Assembly (NCBI GenBank): GCA_937951395.1
Contig: CALFBV010000100.1
Span: forward strand, 1-9,248
DNA from: an uncultured Rubritalea sp.
GTDB lineage: Bacteria; Verrucomicrobiota; Verrucomicrobiia; Verrucomicrobiales; Akkermansiaceae
Direction: 5' to 3'
DNA length: 9,248 nucleotides
Both the position numbers and the translations under genes were made by a program. Every line of letters begins with the position of its first letter. Positions within the stretch are counted from its first letter, which is position 1. The notes beneath the pieces were generated by a model. That model searched no databases. It was given only the letters and a program-made list of their open reading frames with translations, and had not been told where the DNA came from. Positions 1 through 6,855 of the stretch are shown piece by piece.

Positions 1-2
1 CA

Positions 3-914
3 GCGACTCCAAGGCAGATAGAATTCTCAAGACTGAATATATCCTACACCGTGATGAGCAAGCGCAAGCTGCTACAGTTAGTGGAAGATGAGGTAGTATC
101 TGGCTGGGATGACCCGCGGATGCCTACTCTCTCAGGGATGCGCAGAAGGGGATATACTCCGGAGGCAGTGCGTGCATTCATCGCTCGCGGTGGGGTGACG
201 AAGGTGAATTCAGTGACGGATTTCTCTATTCTAGAGGCTGAGGTGAGAAATGATCTGAACAAGGTCGTGGACCGAAGAATGGCTGTGATAGATCCGCTGA
301 AAGTGGTGATTTCTAACTGGGATACTGAGCGTGAAGAGCAGATGATCTGTAATAATAATCCTGAGAATGAAGGTGCAGGGACGCGTGAAGTGCCGCTGAA
401 CAAAGAATTTTACATCGAGCGGGATGACTTCATGGAAGAACCTCCAAAGAAATATTTCCGCCTGGGCCCTGAGCGAGCTGTTAGATTGCGCGGAGGCTAT
501 ATAGTCAAGCATCTAAGCCACAGCCATGACGCGGATGGAAATGTTAGCGAAGTGCAGGTGGAGTACATCCCAGATACCATCGGGCAGAACGCACCAGAAG
601 GAATCAAGTGTAAGGCAGCGATCCACTGGGTGAGCGCCAAGCATGCAGTAGACGCAGAGGTGCGGATCTACGACCGCTTGTTCAAAGATGAGAATCCTGA
701 TGCAGCGGAAGGTGGATTCATGAGTGTTCTCAATGAAGGCTCACTCCGTATCATCAGCGGAGCAAAACTGGAGCCAGCTCTAGCGGGTGTCGAAGCTGGT
801 TACAAATGCCAATTTGAGCGTGTAGGTTATTTCTGCACTGATAGTGAAGATCACGTAGCGAGTGAGAAAATGGTATTCAACCGCACTGCAGGTCTGAGAG
901 ATAACTGGAGATAA
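3..914 (+). CDS. glnS: Glutaminyl-tRNA synthetase, C-terminal part (5' end outside window)
   Basis: Class I aminoacyl-tRNA synthetase that charges tRNA(Gln) with glutamine in the cytoplasm. The open frame runs in from the left edge, and about 303 residues are visible. The first of them, including EFSRLN and then YTVMSKRKL at about residues 15-23, are the GlnRS form of the KMSKS loop. WDDPRMPT, the RRRGYTPEAVRAF helix and AVIDPLK follow. The rest is the two-barrel anticodon-binding region, with AIHWVSAKHA, RIYDRLF, the FERVGYFC strand and a C-terminal FNRTAGLRDNW that closely resembles the E. coli enzyme from memory. Roughly 250 residues with the HIGH motif must lie upstream. A GTG at 51 lies inside the KMSKS loop and is not the start. 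The gene ends 17 bp before a convergent gene and has its own terminator. GluRS is the only close alternative, and these motifs are GlnRS-specific. Confidence 0.96.
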   Translation, partial: ATPRQIEFSRLNISYTVMSKRKLLQLVEDEVVSGWDDPRMPTLSGMRRRGYTPEAVRAFIARGGVTKVNSVTDFSILEAEVRNDLNKVVDRRMAVIDPLKVVISNWDTEREEQMICNNNPENEGAGTREVPLNKEFYIERDDFMEEPPKKYFRLGPERAVRLRGGYIVKHLSHSHDADGNVSEVQVEYIPDTIGQNAPEGIKCKAAIHWVSAKHAVDAEVRIYDRLFKDENPDAAEGGFMSVLNEGSLRIISGAKLEPALAGVEAGYKCQFERVGYFCTDSEDHVASEKMVFNRTAGLRDNWR

Positions 915-923
915 ACGAAGAAC

Positions 924-959
924 GCGCTAGATTACTTATACTTAATCAGCGCCTTTTTT
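924..959 (+). terminator. Rho-independent terminator of glnS
   Basis: Ten bases after the glnS stop, GCGCT (924-928) and GATTA (930-934) pair with TAATC (943-947) and AGCGC (948-952). This gives a 10-bp stem with one bulged A at 929 and an 8-nt loop. Six Ts (954-959) follow almost directly. Most of the hairpin lies inside the last codons of the convergent SurA-like gene. Read on the - strand, the same stem is followed only by a mixed T-rich run, so termination in that direction would be weaker. Confidence 0.8.
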
Positions 960-1933
960 CTTAGTCTGTCGAGGTAGCGGTTGAATCTAACAGATGACTT
1001 TCTGTTTTGGACTGCCTGTTCCATGTCTTTCTTGACTTTCGAAAGTCCAGGGTAGGGGCCATCGATCTTGCGCGTCACACGGATGATCTGGTAGCCATTC
1101 GCGTCTAGCTGAATAGGTCCGATTACGGTTCCTACTGGCTCTGTGAATAGTGCGAAGCTGACATCTGGGCGGAGGTCTGAGCGTTTGACGTTCGTCTGCT
1201 TTCCGCCTTGATCGGCAAAGGCATCTGTAGAGTGTTCTTTAGCGAGTGCTGCGAAGTTAGCCCCCTTCTTGATCTGCTTGACTAGGTCTTCTGCGAACTC
1301 TTTCTGAGTCTCGGGTGTCGCTAAAAGATCATCATCATTAGTGACTGGTATGTAGATTTTCTCAAAGTTGATCTGATCTTTCGAGCGGTCGCGCATATCG
1401 CGCTTGTGTTTATTATACTCCGCCATGAGTTCGCTCTGTGTAGCTGGCGTGGGGTCGTTGAAGTGCTGAGCACGCATCGCCTGACCGATTAATTTGTCTT
1501 TAGTGAGTTGCACATACTTGGTGTAGGAAAGGTTGGACTTGCTAAGCTGCTCGCGAAATTTTTTCTCGTTGCCATTATAAGTCCTGTCGATCTGTCGTTT
1601 GATATCTGCCTTGATCGCGTGATCTGGGATCTGCGCCCCGAGCTCATTGAACTCATGGATGATCAGCTGACGGTCGATGAGCTCATCTAAAATCTTCTTC
1701 TTACTCTTAGCCAGCTCAGCATTAAAAGTGGCGCCCATACGTGGGTGCTTTATCGCGAGACGTGCTCGGATAGGAGCGAGCATGAAGGCGACTTCGTTTA
1801 TGGTGACCACTCTGCCGTTGGCAATTGCTGCAATTCCATTAACCTTACGCGGCTTGGCGTTTGCTACGGGGGCGAGGGTTGTTGTCAATAAGCTGATGCC
1901 GAGGAGAGCAGATAGAGTGGTTATGATCTTCAT
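932..1933 (-). CDS. SurA/PpiC-like exported chaperone with degenerate parvulin domain
   Basis: Probable periplasmic folding factor of 333 residues. The first 26 residues form a signal peptide: MKII, a hydrophobic stretch, then a type I cleavage site after VANA. Residues about 30-175 look like the SurA N-terminal chaperone domain (NGIAAIANGRVVTINEV, then KKILDELIDRQLIIHEF). Residues about 186-290 form one parvulin-like domain (the ANFAALAKEHSTD helix, GTVIGPIQ, GYQIIRV), and a charged C-terminal helix follows. The start is taken at the ATG at 1933. The frame opens further upstream only through a TTG at 1984, which would put 17 polar residues before the signal peptide. The two histidines typical of parvulin active sites are absent: K192 stands where the SHIL-type His is expected, and Q282 stands in the GYHII position. 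Isomerase activity is therefore doubtful, while a chaperone role remains plausible. It lies 102 bp downstream of the YmdB-like gene on the same strand, so the two may be co-transcribed. Confidence 0.85.
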   Translation of the reverse strand: MKIITTLSALLGISLLTTTLAPVANAKPRKVNGIAAIANGRVVTINEVAFMLAPIRARLAIKHPRMGATFNAELAKSKKKILDELIDRQLIIHEFNELGAQIPDHAIKADIKRQIDRTYNGNEKKFREQLSKSNLSYTKYVQLTKDKLIGQAMRAQHFNDPTPATQSELMAEYNKHKRDMRDRSKDQINFEKIYIPVTNDDDLLATPETQKEFAEDLVKQIKKGANFAALAKEHSTDAFADQGGKQTNVKRSDLRPDVSFALFTEPVGTVIGPIQLDANGYQIIRVTRKIDGPYPGLSKVKKDMEQAVQNRKSSVRFNRYLDRLRKKALIKYK

Positions 1934-2035
1934 GATGAAATAGTAGTTTTGGCTGAGTTGTATTACCTCACTAATGTGCGGCAATATCTGATAAAATAAA
2001 GAGATTATTAGTAAATATTATGAGACTATCTTGCT

Positions 2036-2836
2036 TTAGCTCATTTCACTAGGAGTCAGTAGCTGATTGAAGCGCTCTACATGTTTTGCGCGGCCAGTCT
2101 CAGGATCGATGTCCACGATCATTCCGCAGAGTCTCACTGGGCCTTTAGCCACGGGAAATCTAGTTGGTAAGCCTGTTTTAAATCTCCAGACCACACTTTC
2201 CACATTTCTTCCTAGCACAGAGATTTCAGGACCACACATGCCAGCATCGGTAAGGTGAGCAGTGCCTTCAGGAAGGATGCGCTCATCTGCAGTTTGCACA
2301 TGTGTGTGTGTTCCTACGACAGCGGAGACATTGCCATCAAGATGAAAGCCCATCGCGATGCTTTCGCTGGTAGTCTCCGCGTGGAAATCTAAGAAAATGA
2401 TCTTCACTCCCTCATCAGCGAGCCGCTTCACTTCTTCCTCCACATCAGTAAAAGGATTCTCCAGCGGAGGATTCATGAAGGTTCTGCCCTGAGCATTGAT
2501 CACCGCTATTTTGCCAAATTCTGAATTAAGAACTACCGATCCATTTCCTGGAGTTCCTGATGGGTAGTTGATAGGGCGGAGGATTTTTGGTTCCGTTGAC
2601 AAGTAATCTAGTAGCTCGCGTTGATCCCAGACGTGGTCGCCAGTGGTGATGACTTGTGCACCAGCAGCGAAGAGTTCCTTCGCTATCTTAGGTGTGATGC
2701 CTCTGCCACCAGCAGCATTTTCACCATTTACGATGGAGAAATCAATGCTGTGCTTACGTTTAATGTTAGCTAGCTGACTGATGACAGCCTTTCTGCCGGG
2801 CTCGCCAACAATATCTCCAAGAAAAAGAATGCGCAT
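2036..2836 (-). CDS. ymdB: YmdB-family metallophosphoesterase (TIGR00282 type)
   Basis: Cytoplasmic calcineurin-like phosphoesterase of 266 residues, the usual family length. The B. subtilis homologue YmdB is a dinuclear-metal phosphodiesterase acting on cyclic nucleotides and linked to biofilm and sporulation decisions. The role here is unknown. Visible motifs are GDIVGEPGR with D8, NGENAAGG with E39 and N40, TGDHVWD with D67 and H68, LDFHAETTSE with H152, and VGTHTHVQTADERILP with H177 and H179. LTDAGMCGP and the GMIVDID strand follow. Compared from memory with B. subtilis YmdB, the first 70 residues align without gaps, and the metal-ligand Asn67 is replaced by Asp. The ATG at 2836 gives MRILFLGD directly, so the start is secure. 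It is divergent from the amidase operon and upstream of the SurA-like gene. Confidence 0.9.
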   Translation of the reverse strand: MRILFLGDIVGEPGRKAVISQLANIKRKHSIDFSIVNGENAAGGRGITPKIAKELFAAGAQVITTGDHVWDQRELLDYLSTEPKILRPINYPSGTPGNGSVVLNSEFGKIAVINAQGRTFMNPPLENPFTDVEEEVKRLADEGVKIIFLDFHAETTSESIAMGFHLDGNVSAVVGTHTHVQTADERILPEGTAHLTDAGMCGPEISVLGRNVESVVWRFKTGLPTRFPVAKGPVRLCGMIVDIDPETGRAKHVERFNQLLTPSEMS

Positions 2837-2949
2837 TTGGTTTGAGTGTCGTATAAAGTTTGTAACGAAAGAAATGATCTGCTAATCAGAAGCACTATCT
2901 AAGACGCCTCAGAGAGAGAAACACAGGAATCGATCAGAGACCAGAATAT
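2837..2949. promoter_or_regulatory. Divergent intergenic region between ymdB-like and amidase genes
   Basis: This 113-bp spacer separates two oppositely transcribed units, so by inference it holds a promoter for each. I found no hexamer pair close enough to the sigma-70 consensus to name one. No Shine-Dalgarno sequence precedes either start: the amidase ATG follows CAGAGACCAGAATAT, and the phosphoesterase ATG follows CACTCAAACCAA. No strong inverted repeat is visible. Confidence 0.35.
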
Positions 2950-4326
2950 ATGAAAGCAAAGAAACAAAAATCATATGCACTTGAAGTGACACTAGTGGTT
3001 CTAGTCCTAGTGTTAGCCTTTGTGATGCAAAATGTGATTAAGTATGCAAATCCACCAGAGGTGTCTAAAATCCCAAAGGGTGATAAAACCGCGCTGGAAG
3101 GGGCACTGGCAGAAGACGAGATTGATGTTTCAGAAGAGAAGCAGGGGGATACATTACCTCAGGTTTACAATAAACATCTAACTGATTTGGCCTCTGCTCC
3201 AGATTGGAAACAATTAGACGCCTACCAGTATACGATTAGTAGAGAAGACTTTGAGCGTGAGTTAGAAGAGGTCTATACGATTAATGGAAAATGGAAAGAC
3301 TGGATCACGACTACAGATGAGTCAGCCATGATACGGATGTCAGCAGCAGATGGAGCGCGGCTCTACGAGCTATTTTTTGCCACAGAGGCGAAGCAAGAAC
3401 GACCACTTAAATTCTGGAGGAATCGTGATGAACTCATTGTGAAAGATCCGGGGAAGCCACTACTCGGACTGAAGATCGTGATCGATCCCGGACACATAGG
3501 AGGCAAGTATGCTGCGATTGAAGAGAGAGAGTTTAATCATAAAGATGCGCCACCTGTTAAGGAGGGAAACCTTACCTTGAAGGTGGCAAAGCTACTAGCC
3601 AAGCAGCTAGAAACCCTCGGAGCAGAGGTGACGCTCACGCGGGAATACCAAGCACCTGTGAATAGAAAGCGTCCTAGTGATTATCATAAGTATGCCTATT
3701 CTAAGATGAGTAAGGGAGGTCTCTGGGCTACTCCAGTGGCTATTACGCGTGCTAGTGAGAAATTATTCTACCGTGCCGGAGAGATTCGTGAGCGTGCGAA
3801 GCATGTAAACAATGAATATCGCCCAGATCTCGTGCTTTGTCTGCATTTCAATGCAGGTGGTAAGACCGAAGAGCTTTATCAAGAAGAGCATTTTCACATG
3901 ATTCTGAATGGTGCATACATGGATGGTGAGGTGGCTAAGGATGATCAGAGATTCACGATGTTGCAGCGGGTTCTTCAGCGCATTCATCCAGAGGAAGCAC
4001 GTCTAAGTGCCTACGCTGCAGTTGCATTCACCGCGCACACGGGGCTGAAACCTTACCAGTATGATCCTGATTCTAACCGAGCTCTCAATGTGGACAAAAA
4101 TCCTTACCTCTGGGCGAGAAATCTAGCGGCAAATAGATCTTACCTCTGCCCGGTAGTATTCTATGAGCCTTATTTGATGAACGGCGCAGACTCACATGCT
4201 CGTATTATACAGGGAGACTACGAAGGACTGCGTTACTCAAATGGGATGCTCCGTCCCTCAATATTCCGTGAGTATGTGAACGCCGTGACTGAAGGACTAG
4301 TAAGCTATTACTCTAACAGAAAATGA
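2950..4326 (+). CDS. Membrane-anchored N-acetylmuramoyl-L-alanine amidase (Amidase_3), divergent
   Basis: Probable zinc-dependent peptidoglycan amidase of 458 residues, which would cut the bond between N-acetylmuramic acid and the stem peptide. The N-terminus KAKKQKS is basic and followed by one hydrophobic helix (about 10-29). That fits a signal anchor with the rest in the periplasm. Residues 35-165 are acidic and then mixed, match no domain I recognise, and may be a spacer or binding region. The catalytic domain starts at about 172 with KIVIDPGHIGG (H182). KEGNLTLKVAKLLAKQL (E205), VTLTRE, LVLCLHFNAGG (H299) and VVFYEPYLMNG (E406) follow. These supply the two His and two Glu expected of the family. 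The spacings E205-H299 and H299-E406 are clearly longer than in compact amidases such as CwlV, so the domain carries insertions. First gene of a three-gene operon; its TGA overlaps the next ATG. Confidence 0.85.
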   Translation: MKAKKQKSYALEVTLVVLVLVLAFVMQNVIKYANPPEVSKIPKGDKTALEGALAEDEIDVSEEKQGDTLPQVYNKHLTDLASAPDWKQLDAYQYTISREDFERELEEVYTINGKWKDWITTTDESAMIRMSAADGARLYELFFATEAKQERPLKFWRNRDELIVKDPGKPLLGLKIVIDPGHIGGKYAAIEEREFNHKDAPPVKEGNLTLKVAKLLAKQLETLGAEVTLTREYQAPVNRKRPSDYHKYAYSKMSKGGLWATPVAITRASEKLFYRAGEIRERAKHVNNEYRPDLVLCLHFNAGGKTEELYQEEHFHMILNGAYMDGEVAKDDQRFTMLQRVLQRIHPEEARLSAYAAVAFTAHTGLKPYQYDPDSNRALNVDKNPYLWARNLAANRSYLCPVVFYEPYLMNGADSHARIIQGDYEGLRYSNGMLRPSIFREYVNAVTEGLVSYYSNRK

Positions 4327-5180
4327 AACAGCACCTATTACTCATCGGTCCAGGATATTTGGGAAAGGAAATTTTACGTGAGTTTGAATCCACGGGATGG
4401 ATGGTTACAGTGGCTTCTAGATCTACCGCTAGTGGAACTAAAGTTGATGTCTCTGATGTTAATCAAGTAAAAATACTAGCAGAAAAACTTACCTCTAGTG
4501 ATTCACTTCCCACCCACATTATCCACTGTGCCTCAGCGTCAGCAGGGCGGGGAGCTTCTTCAGAGGTAAGACTGAAAAGCTACAAAAATGTCTATAAAAA
4601 TGGCTGTGAGAATTTAGCTGCGTTTTTTCCTGACGCACACATCCTCTTCACATCCAGCACCTCAGTCTATGGTCAGAAAGATGGATCAGTCGTGACTGAG
4701 GATTCTCTAACAGAACCTGATAGCGACACAGCAAAACTATTATTAGATGCTGAGCAAGCTATTCTTGATGCTAATGGTACCGTCGTGCGTCTATCGGGGA
4801 TCTACGGAGTGGCGAAGTCATACTTACTTCAGCGTCTATTCTCTGGCGAAGCAGTGATGGAGGGCAAGGGGGAGCGTATCCTCAATCACATCCACCATCA
4901 TGATGGAGCGAGTGCTTGCCGATTCCTCATAGAAGGAAATTACCGTGGTGTCTACAACGTCTCAGAAACCACAAACCTGACTCTAAAGGAAACTTACACA
5001 GCGATCTGTGAGAGTTTTTCCCTGCCCATGCCTCCCTCTATTGACTCCGAACCTAGAAATGGTCTTAACAAACGCGTCTCCACAGAGAGGATGTTAGAGC
5101 TAGGATGGGTGCCAGAATTCCCATCATTTCTCGACGCGGTAGATAGTGTTGCCGCATCACTTAATCTTACTAAAAGCTAA
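4323..5180 (+). CDS. NAD(P)-binding epimerase/dehydratase-like protein (YeeZ-type atypical SDR)
   Basis: Rossmann-fold protein of 285 residues in the extended SDR/epimerase superfamily; the substrate is unknown. The nucleotide-binding loop is LLLIGPGYLG (G9, G11, G14). VDVSD at about 41-45 is the usual strand after the second beta-alpha unit. HIIHCAS at 65-71 and LFTSSTSVYG at 108-117 contain the S/T and Tyr of the active-site strand, without the classical YxxxK lysine, as in YeeZ-like atypical SDRs. VVRLSGIYG (154-162), a HIHHHDGASA segment (189-198) and RVSTERMLELGW (251-262) complete the pattern. The ATG at 4323 overlaps the amidase stop as ATGA, and its TAA shares one base with the next ATG. 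Both overlaps suggest coupled translation. The amidase neighbour makes an envelope-sugar role possible, but that is inference. Confidence 0.82.
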   Translation: MKQHLLLIGPGYLGKEILREFESTGWMVTVASRSTASGTKVDVSDVNQVKILAEKLTSSDSLPTHIIHCASASAGRGASSEVRLKSYKNVYKNGCENLAAFFPDAHILFTSSTSVYGQKDGSVVTEDSLTEPDSDTAKLLLDAEQAILDANGTVVRLSGIYGVAKSYLLQRLFSGEAVMEGKGERILNHIHHHDGASACRFLIEGNYRGVYNVSETTNLTLKETYTAICESFSLPMPPSIDSEPRNGLNKRVSTERMLELGWVPEFPSFLDAVDSVAASLNLTKS

Positions 5181-5662
5181 TGATCAAAATTCTCACTACT
5201 GGCGGCACAATCGATAAAATCTATTTTGACGCAACCTCTGAGTATGAAATAGGTGACCCCACCATCCCGCATATTTTCAAGGAAGTAGGGGTTCATGCCG
5301 AATATGATCTGGAGTCTCTGATGAGAAAAGACAGCCTAGAGCTTACTGATGCAGACCGTGCCCTCATCCACGAGCGCTGTGAGAACTCACGCTACGATCA
5401 GATCCTCATCACCCATGGCACAGACACGATGTGTGAGACTGCTGAGCATCTCATGGGTCTTGAGAATAAGACCATAGTCATCACCGGAGCGCTCTCACCG
5501 GCAAGGTTCCGCGTTACAGATGCCGTGTTTAATTTAGGCTTAGCCATGGGAGCACTCCAGTCCATGCCACCCGGAGTTTACATCGCCATGAGCGGCGAGA
5601 TTTTCACAGCAGGAAATGTGAGGAAAAATCGCGAGGCGGGGAGATTTGAGAAGGTGAATTGA
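5180..5662 (+). CDS. Short (single-domain) asparaginase-like protein
   Basis: A 160-residue protein that corresponds only to the N-terminal domain of asparaginase/glutaminase enzymes, which usually have about 320-350 residues. It starts with KILTTGGTIDK (nucleophile-type T10). ILITHGTDTM (residues 75-84) carries the second Thr-Asp pair T81-D82. IVITGALSPARF and GVYIAMSGEIF strands follow, with a basic tail. The ATG at 5180 overlaps the preceding TAA by one base. No C-terminal domain follows in another frame, because the convergent radC gene ends 19 bp away, so this is not a simple frameshift. Similar short stand-alone versions exist in other bacteria, which makes a genuine small protein more likely than a fragment. 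Hydrolysis of asparagine or a related amide is possible but not assured. Confidence 0.82.
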   Translation: MIKILTTGGTIDKIYFDATSEYEIGDPTIPHIFKEVGVHAEYDLESLMRKDSLELTDADRALIHERCENSRYDQILITHGTDTMCETAEHLMGLENKTIVITGALSPARFRVTDAVFNLGLAMGALQSMPPGVYIAMSGEIFTAGNVRKNREAGRFEKVN

Positions 5663-5681
5663 TCCACCGGATTCGACAGAT

Positions 5682-6374
5682 CTAAAACAAATCACCAGAT
5701 TCCCGATACGAATAATAAGGATCTTTTCCGTCAATGGATTGGCCGATGATGACGTGATCTACGAATCTTACTTGCATGAGTTCCGCAGCCTTGATGATGC
5801 ATTTTGTCATCTCATCATCAGCTGGGCTGGGGCTTGGGTCGCCGCTGGGGTGATTGTGGACTAAGACAAATCCGTAGGCTAGGTTTGTGATCACTGGGCG
5901 TAAAACATCGCGCGGGTGGCAAGTAGTTTGGTTCACCGTTCCTTGAGAAATCATGATGGTGCGGATGTGGCAGAGCCTAGTATCAGCAAGCATTATATGG
6001 AGACTCTCAGTGGTTTGGTTCCTGAGTTGTGGGACCATCGCATTATAGATGTTTTCTGGATTGTTGATGGGAGTGGAAATGACTGACTCTTTGGCAATCC
6101 GTGAAGCTATTTCAAATGACGCACAGAGCTGGGCAGCTTTTGCTAAGCCGAGACCGTGTTCCTTTTGTAGAGCTGATAACTCTAGCCTGCTTATCTGGCT
6201 GAGGCCGCCATAGGTGGTGAGAAGCCGCTTGCCTATTTCTATGGCACTCTCTCCCTTTACTCCTACGCGGAGGAAAATGGCGATGAGTTCAGCATCACTG
6301 AGTGAGCCAGCTCCAAGCTTAGCTAGTTTTTCTCTAGGCTTCTCATCTTGGGGGAGGTCATTGATACTACTCAT
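5682..6374 (-). CDS. radC: RadC family JAB/MPN-domain protein (UPF0758)
   Basis: Protein of 230 residues with the standard RadC architecture. The N-terminal part has the family signature DLPQDEKPREKL, then GAGSLSDAELIAIFLRVG and a helix-hairpin-helix at about 70-83 (KEHGLGLAKAAQL). The C-terminal JAB/MPN domain has E124 and the metal-binding HxHx7Sx2D pattern (H173, H175, S183, D186) within VHNHPSGDPSPSPADD. The historical link to recombinational repair is weak, and the true biochemical role of chromosomal RadC is not settled. Its ATG overlaps the ispF stop by 4 bp (6371-6374), and it is the last gene of its operon. It is full length with no missing ligand. Confidence 0.95.
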   Translation of the reverse strand: MSSINDLPQDEKPREKLAKLGAGSLSDAELIAIFLRVGVKGESAIEIGKRLLTTYGGLSQISRLELSALQKEHGLGLAKAAQLCASFEIASRIAKESVISTPINNPENIYNAMVPQLRNQTTESLHIMLADTRLCHIRTIMISQGTVNQTTCHPRDVLRPVITNLAYGFVLVHNHPSGDPSPSPADDEMTKCIIKAAELMQVRFVDHVIIGQSIDGKDPYYSYRESGDLF

Positions 6375-6850
6375 GAGATCACTACACAGGTCGTAGCCAT
6401 GGCTGCTATGCCTTCTTTTCTACCTACAAATCCCATCGTCTCATTGGTTGTAGCCTTTACGCCTACTTGCTCAGGCGTGATGCCTAGGGCTGATGAGATA
6501 TTGGCTTTCATTTCCGTTAGGTGGGGCATGATCTTAGGGAACTCTGCCACGAGTGCGGAGTCCACGTTCTGGATCTCTGCTCCGTGTTCGTCTGCTAAGG
6601 CACGGCATTTTTTGAGGATCTCTAGTGATGATATACCTTCAATGGATATGTCATCTGGAGGGAAATAGTAACCGATGTCAGGTAGTCCAAGTGATCCGAG
6701 AATAGCATCAGCTATGGCATGGCTGAGAACATCTGCGTCTGAGTGACCTAGTAGACCAAGCTCAGAGGGGATGTCCACACCTCCGAGGATGCACTTTCTG
6801 TTTGGTGCAAACTGATGCACATCGTAGCCTATTCCTGTTCTTATTTTCAT
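6371..6850 (-). CDS. ispF: 2-C-methyl-D-erythritol 2,4-cyclodiphosphate synthase
   Basis: Fifth enzyme of the MEP pathway of isoprenoid synthesis. It cyclises 4-diphosphocytidyl-methylerythritol 2-phosphate to methylerythritol cyclodiphosphate with release of CMP. The 159-residue length is standard. Metal ligands are visible as GIGYDVHQF (D10, H12) and GLLGHSDADVLSHAIADAILG (His44). LPDIGYYFP and the C-terminal KATTNETMGFVGRKEGIA (E137) are the nucleotide and phosphate loops. ispD, its frequent neighbour, is not in the window. The ATG at 6850 gives the canonical start just before the first strand and lies 5 bp from the end of the UPF0173 gene. Confidence 0.97.
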   Translation of the reverse strand: MKIRTGIGYDVHQFAPNRKCILGGVDIPSELGLLGHSDADVLSHAIADAILGSLGLPDIGYYFPPDDISIEGISSLEILKKCRALADEHGAEIQNVDSALVAEFPKIMPHLTEMKANISSALGITPEQVGVKATTNETMGFVGRKEGIAAMATTCVVIS

Positions 6851-6855
6851 GGTTG

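Noticed and set aside
51..53. GTG as start of the glnS frame
   Set aside because: In-frame GlnRS-specific residues (EFSRLN, YTV) continue upstream to the left edge, so this codon is internal.
1508..1943. Two + strand open frames with hydrophobic stretches
   Set aside because: Both are antisense to the well-supported SurA-like gene and match no family.
1934..1984. Longer start for the SurA-like gene at a TTG (1984)
   Set aside because: It would add 17 residues ahead of a clear signal peptide that begins at the ATG at 1933.
1934..2035. AT-rich spacer between the YmdB-like and SurA-like genes as a possible terminator or promoter
   Set aside because: There is no GC-rich hairpin with a T-run, and no hexamer pair is convincing on the - strand.
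2298..2312. GT dinucleotide run resembling a simple repeat
   Set aside because: It encodes the conserved THTHV metal motif of the phosphoesterase, so codon use explains it.
3763..3987. 74-residue - strand frame
   Set aside because: It is fully antisense to the amidase catalytic domain and has no family features.
5653..5668. GGTG/CACC hairpin between the asparaginase and radC genes
   Set aside because: It has only 4 bp of stem and no T-run on either strand, so it is not supported as a terminator.
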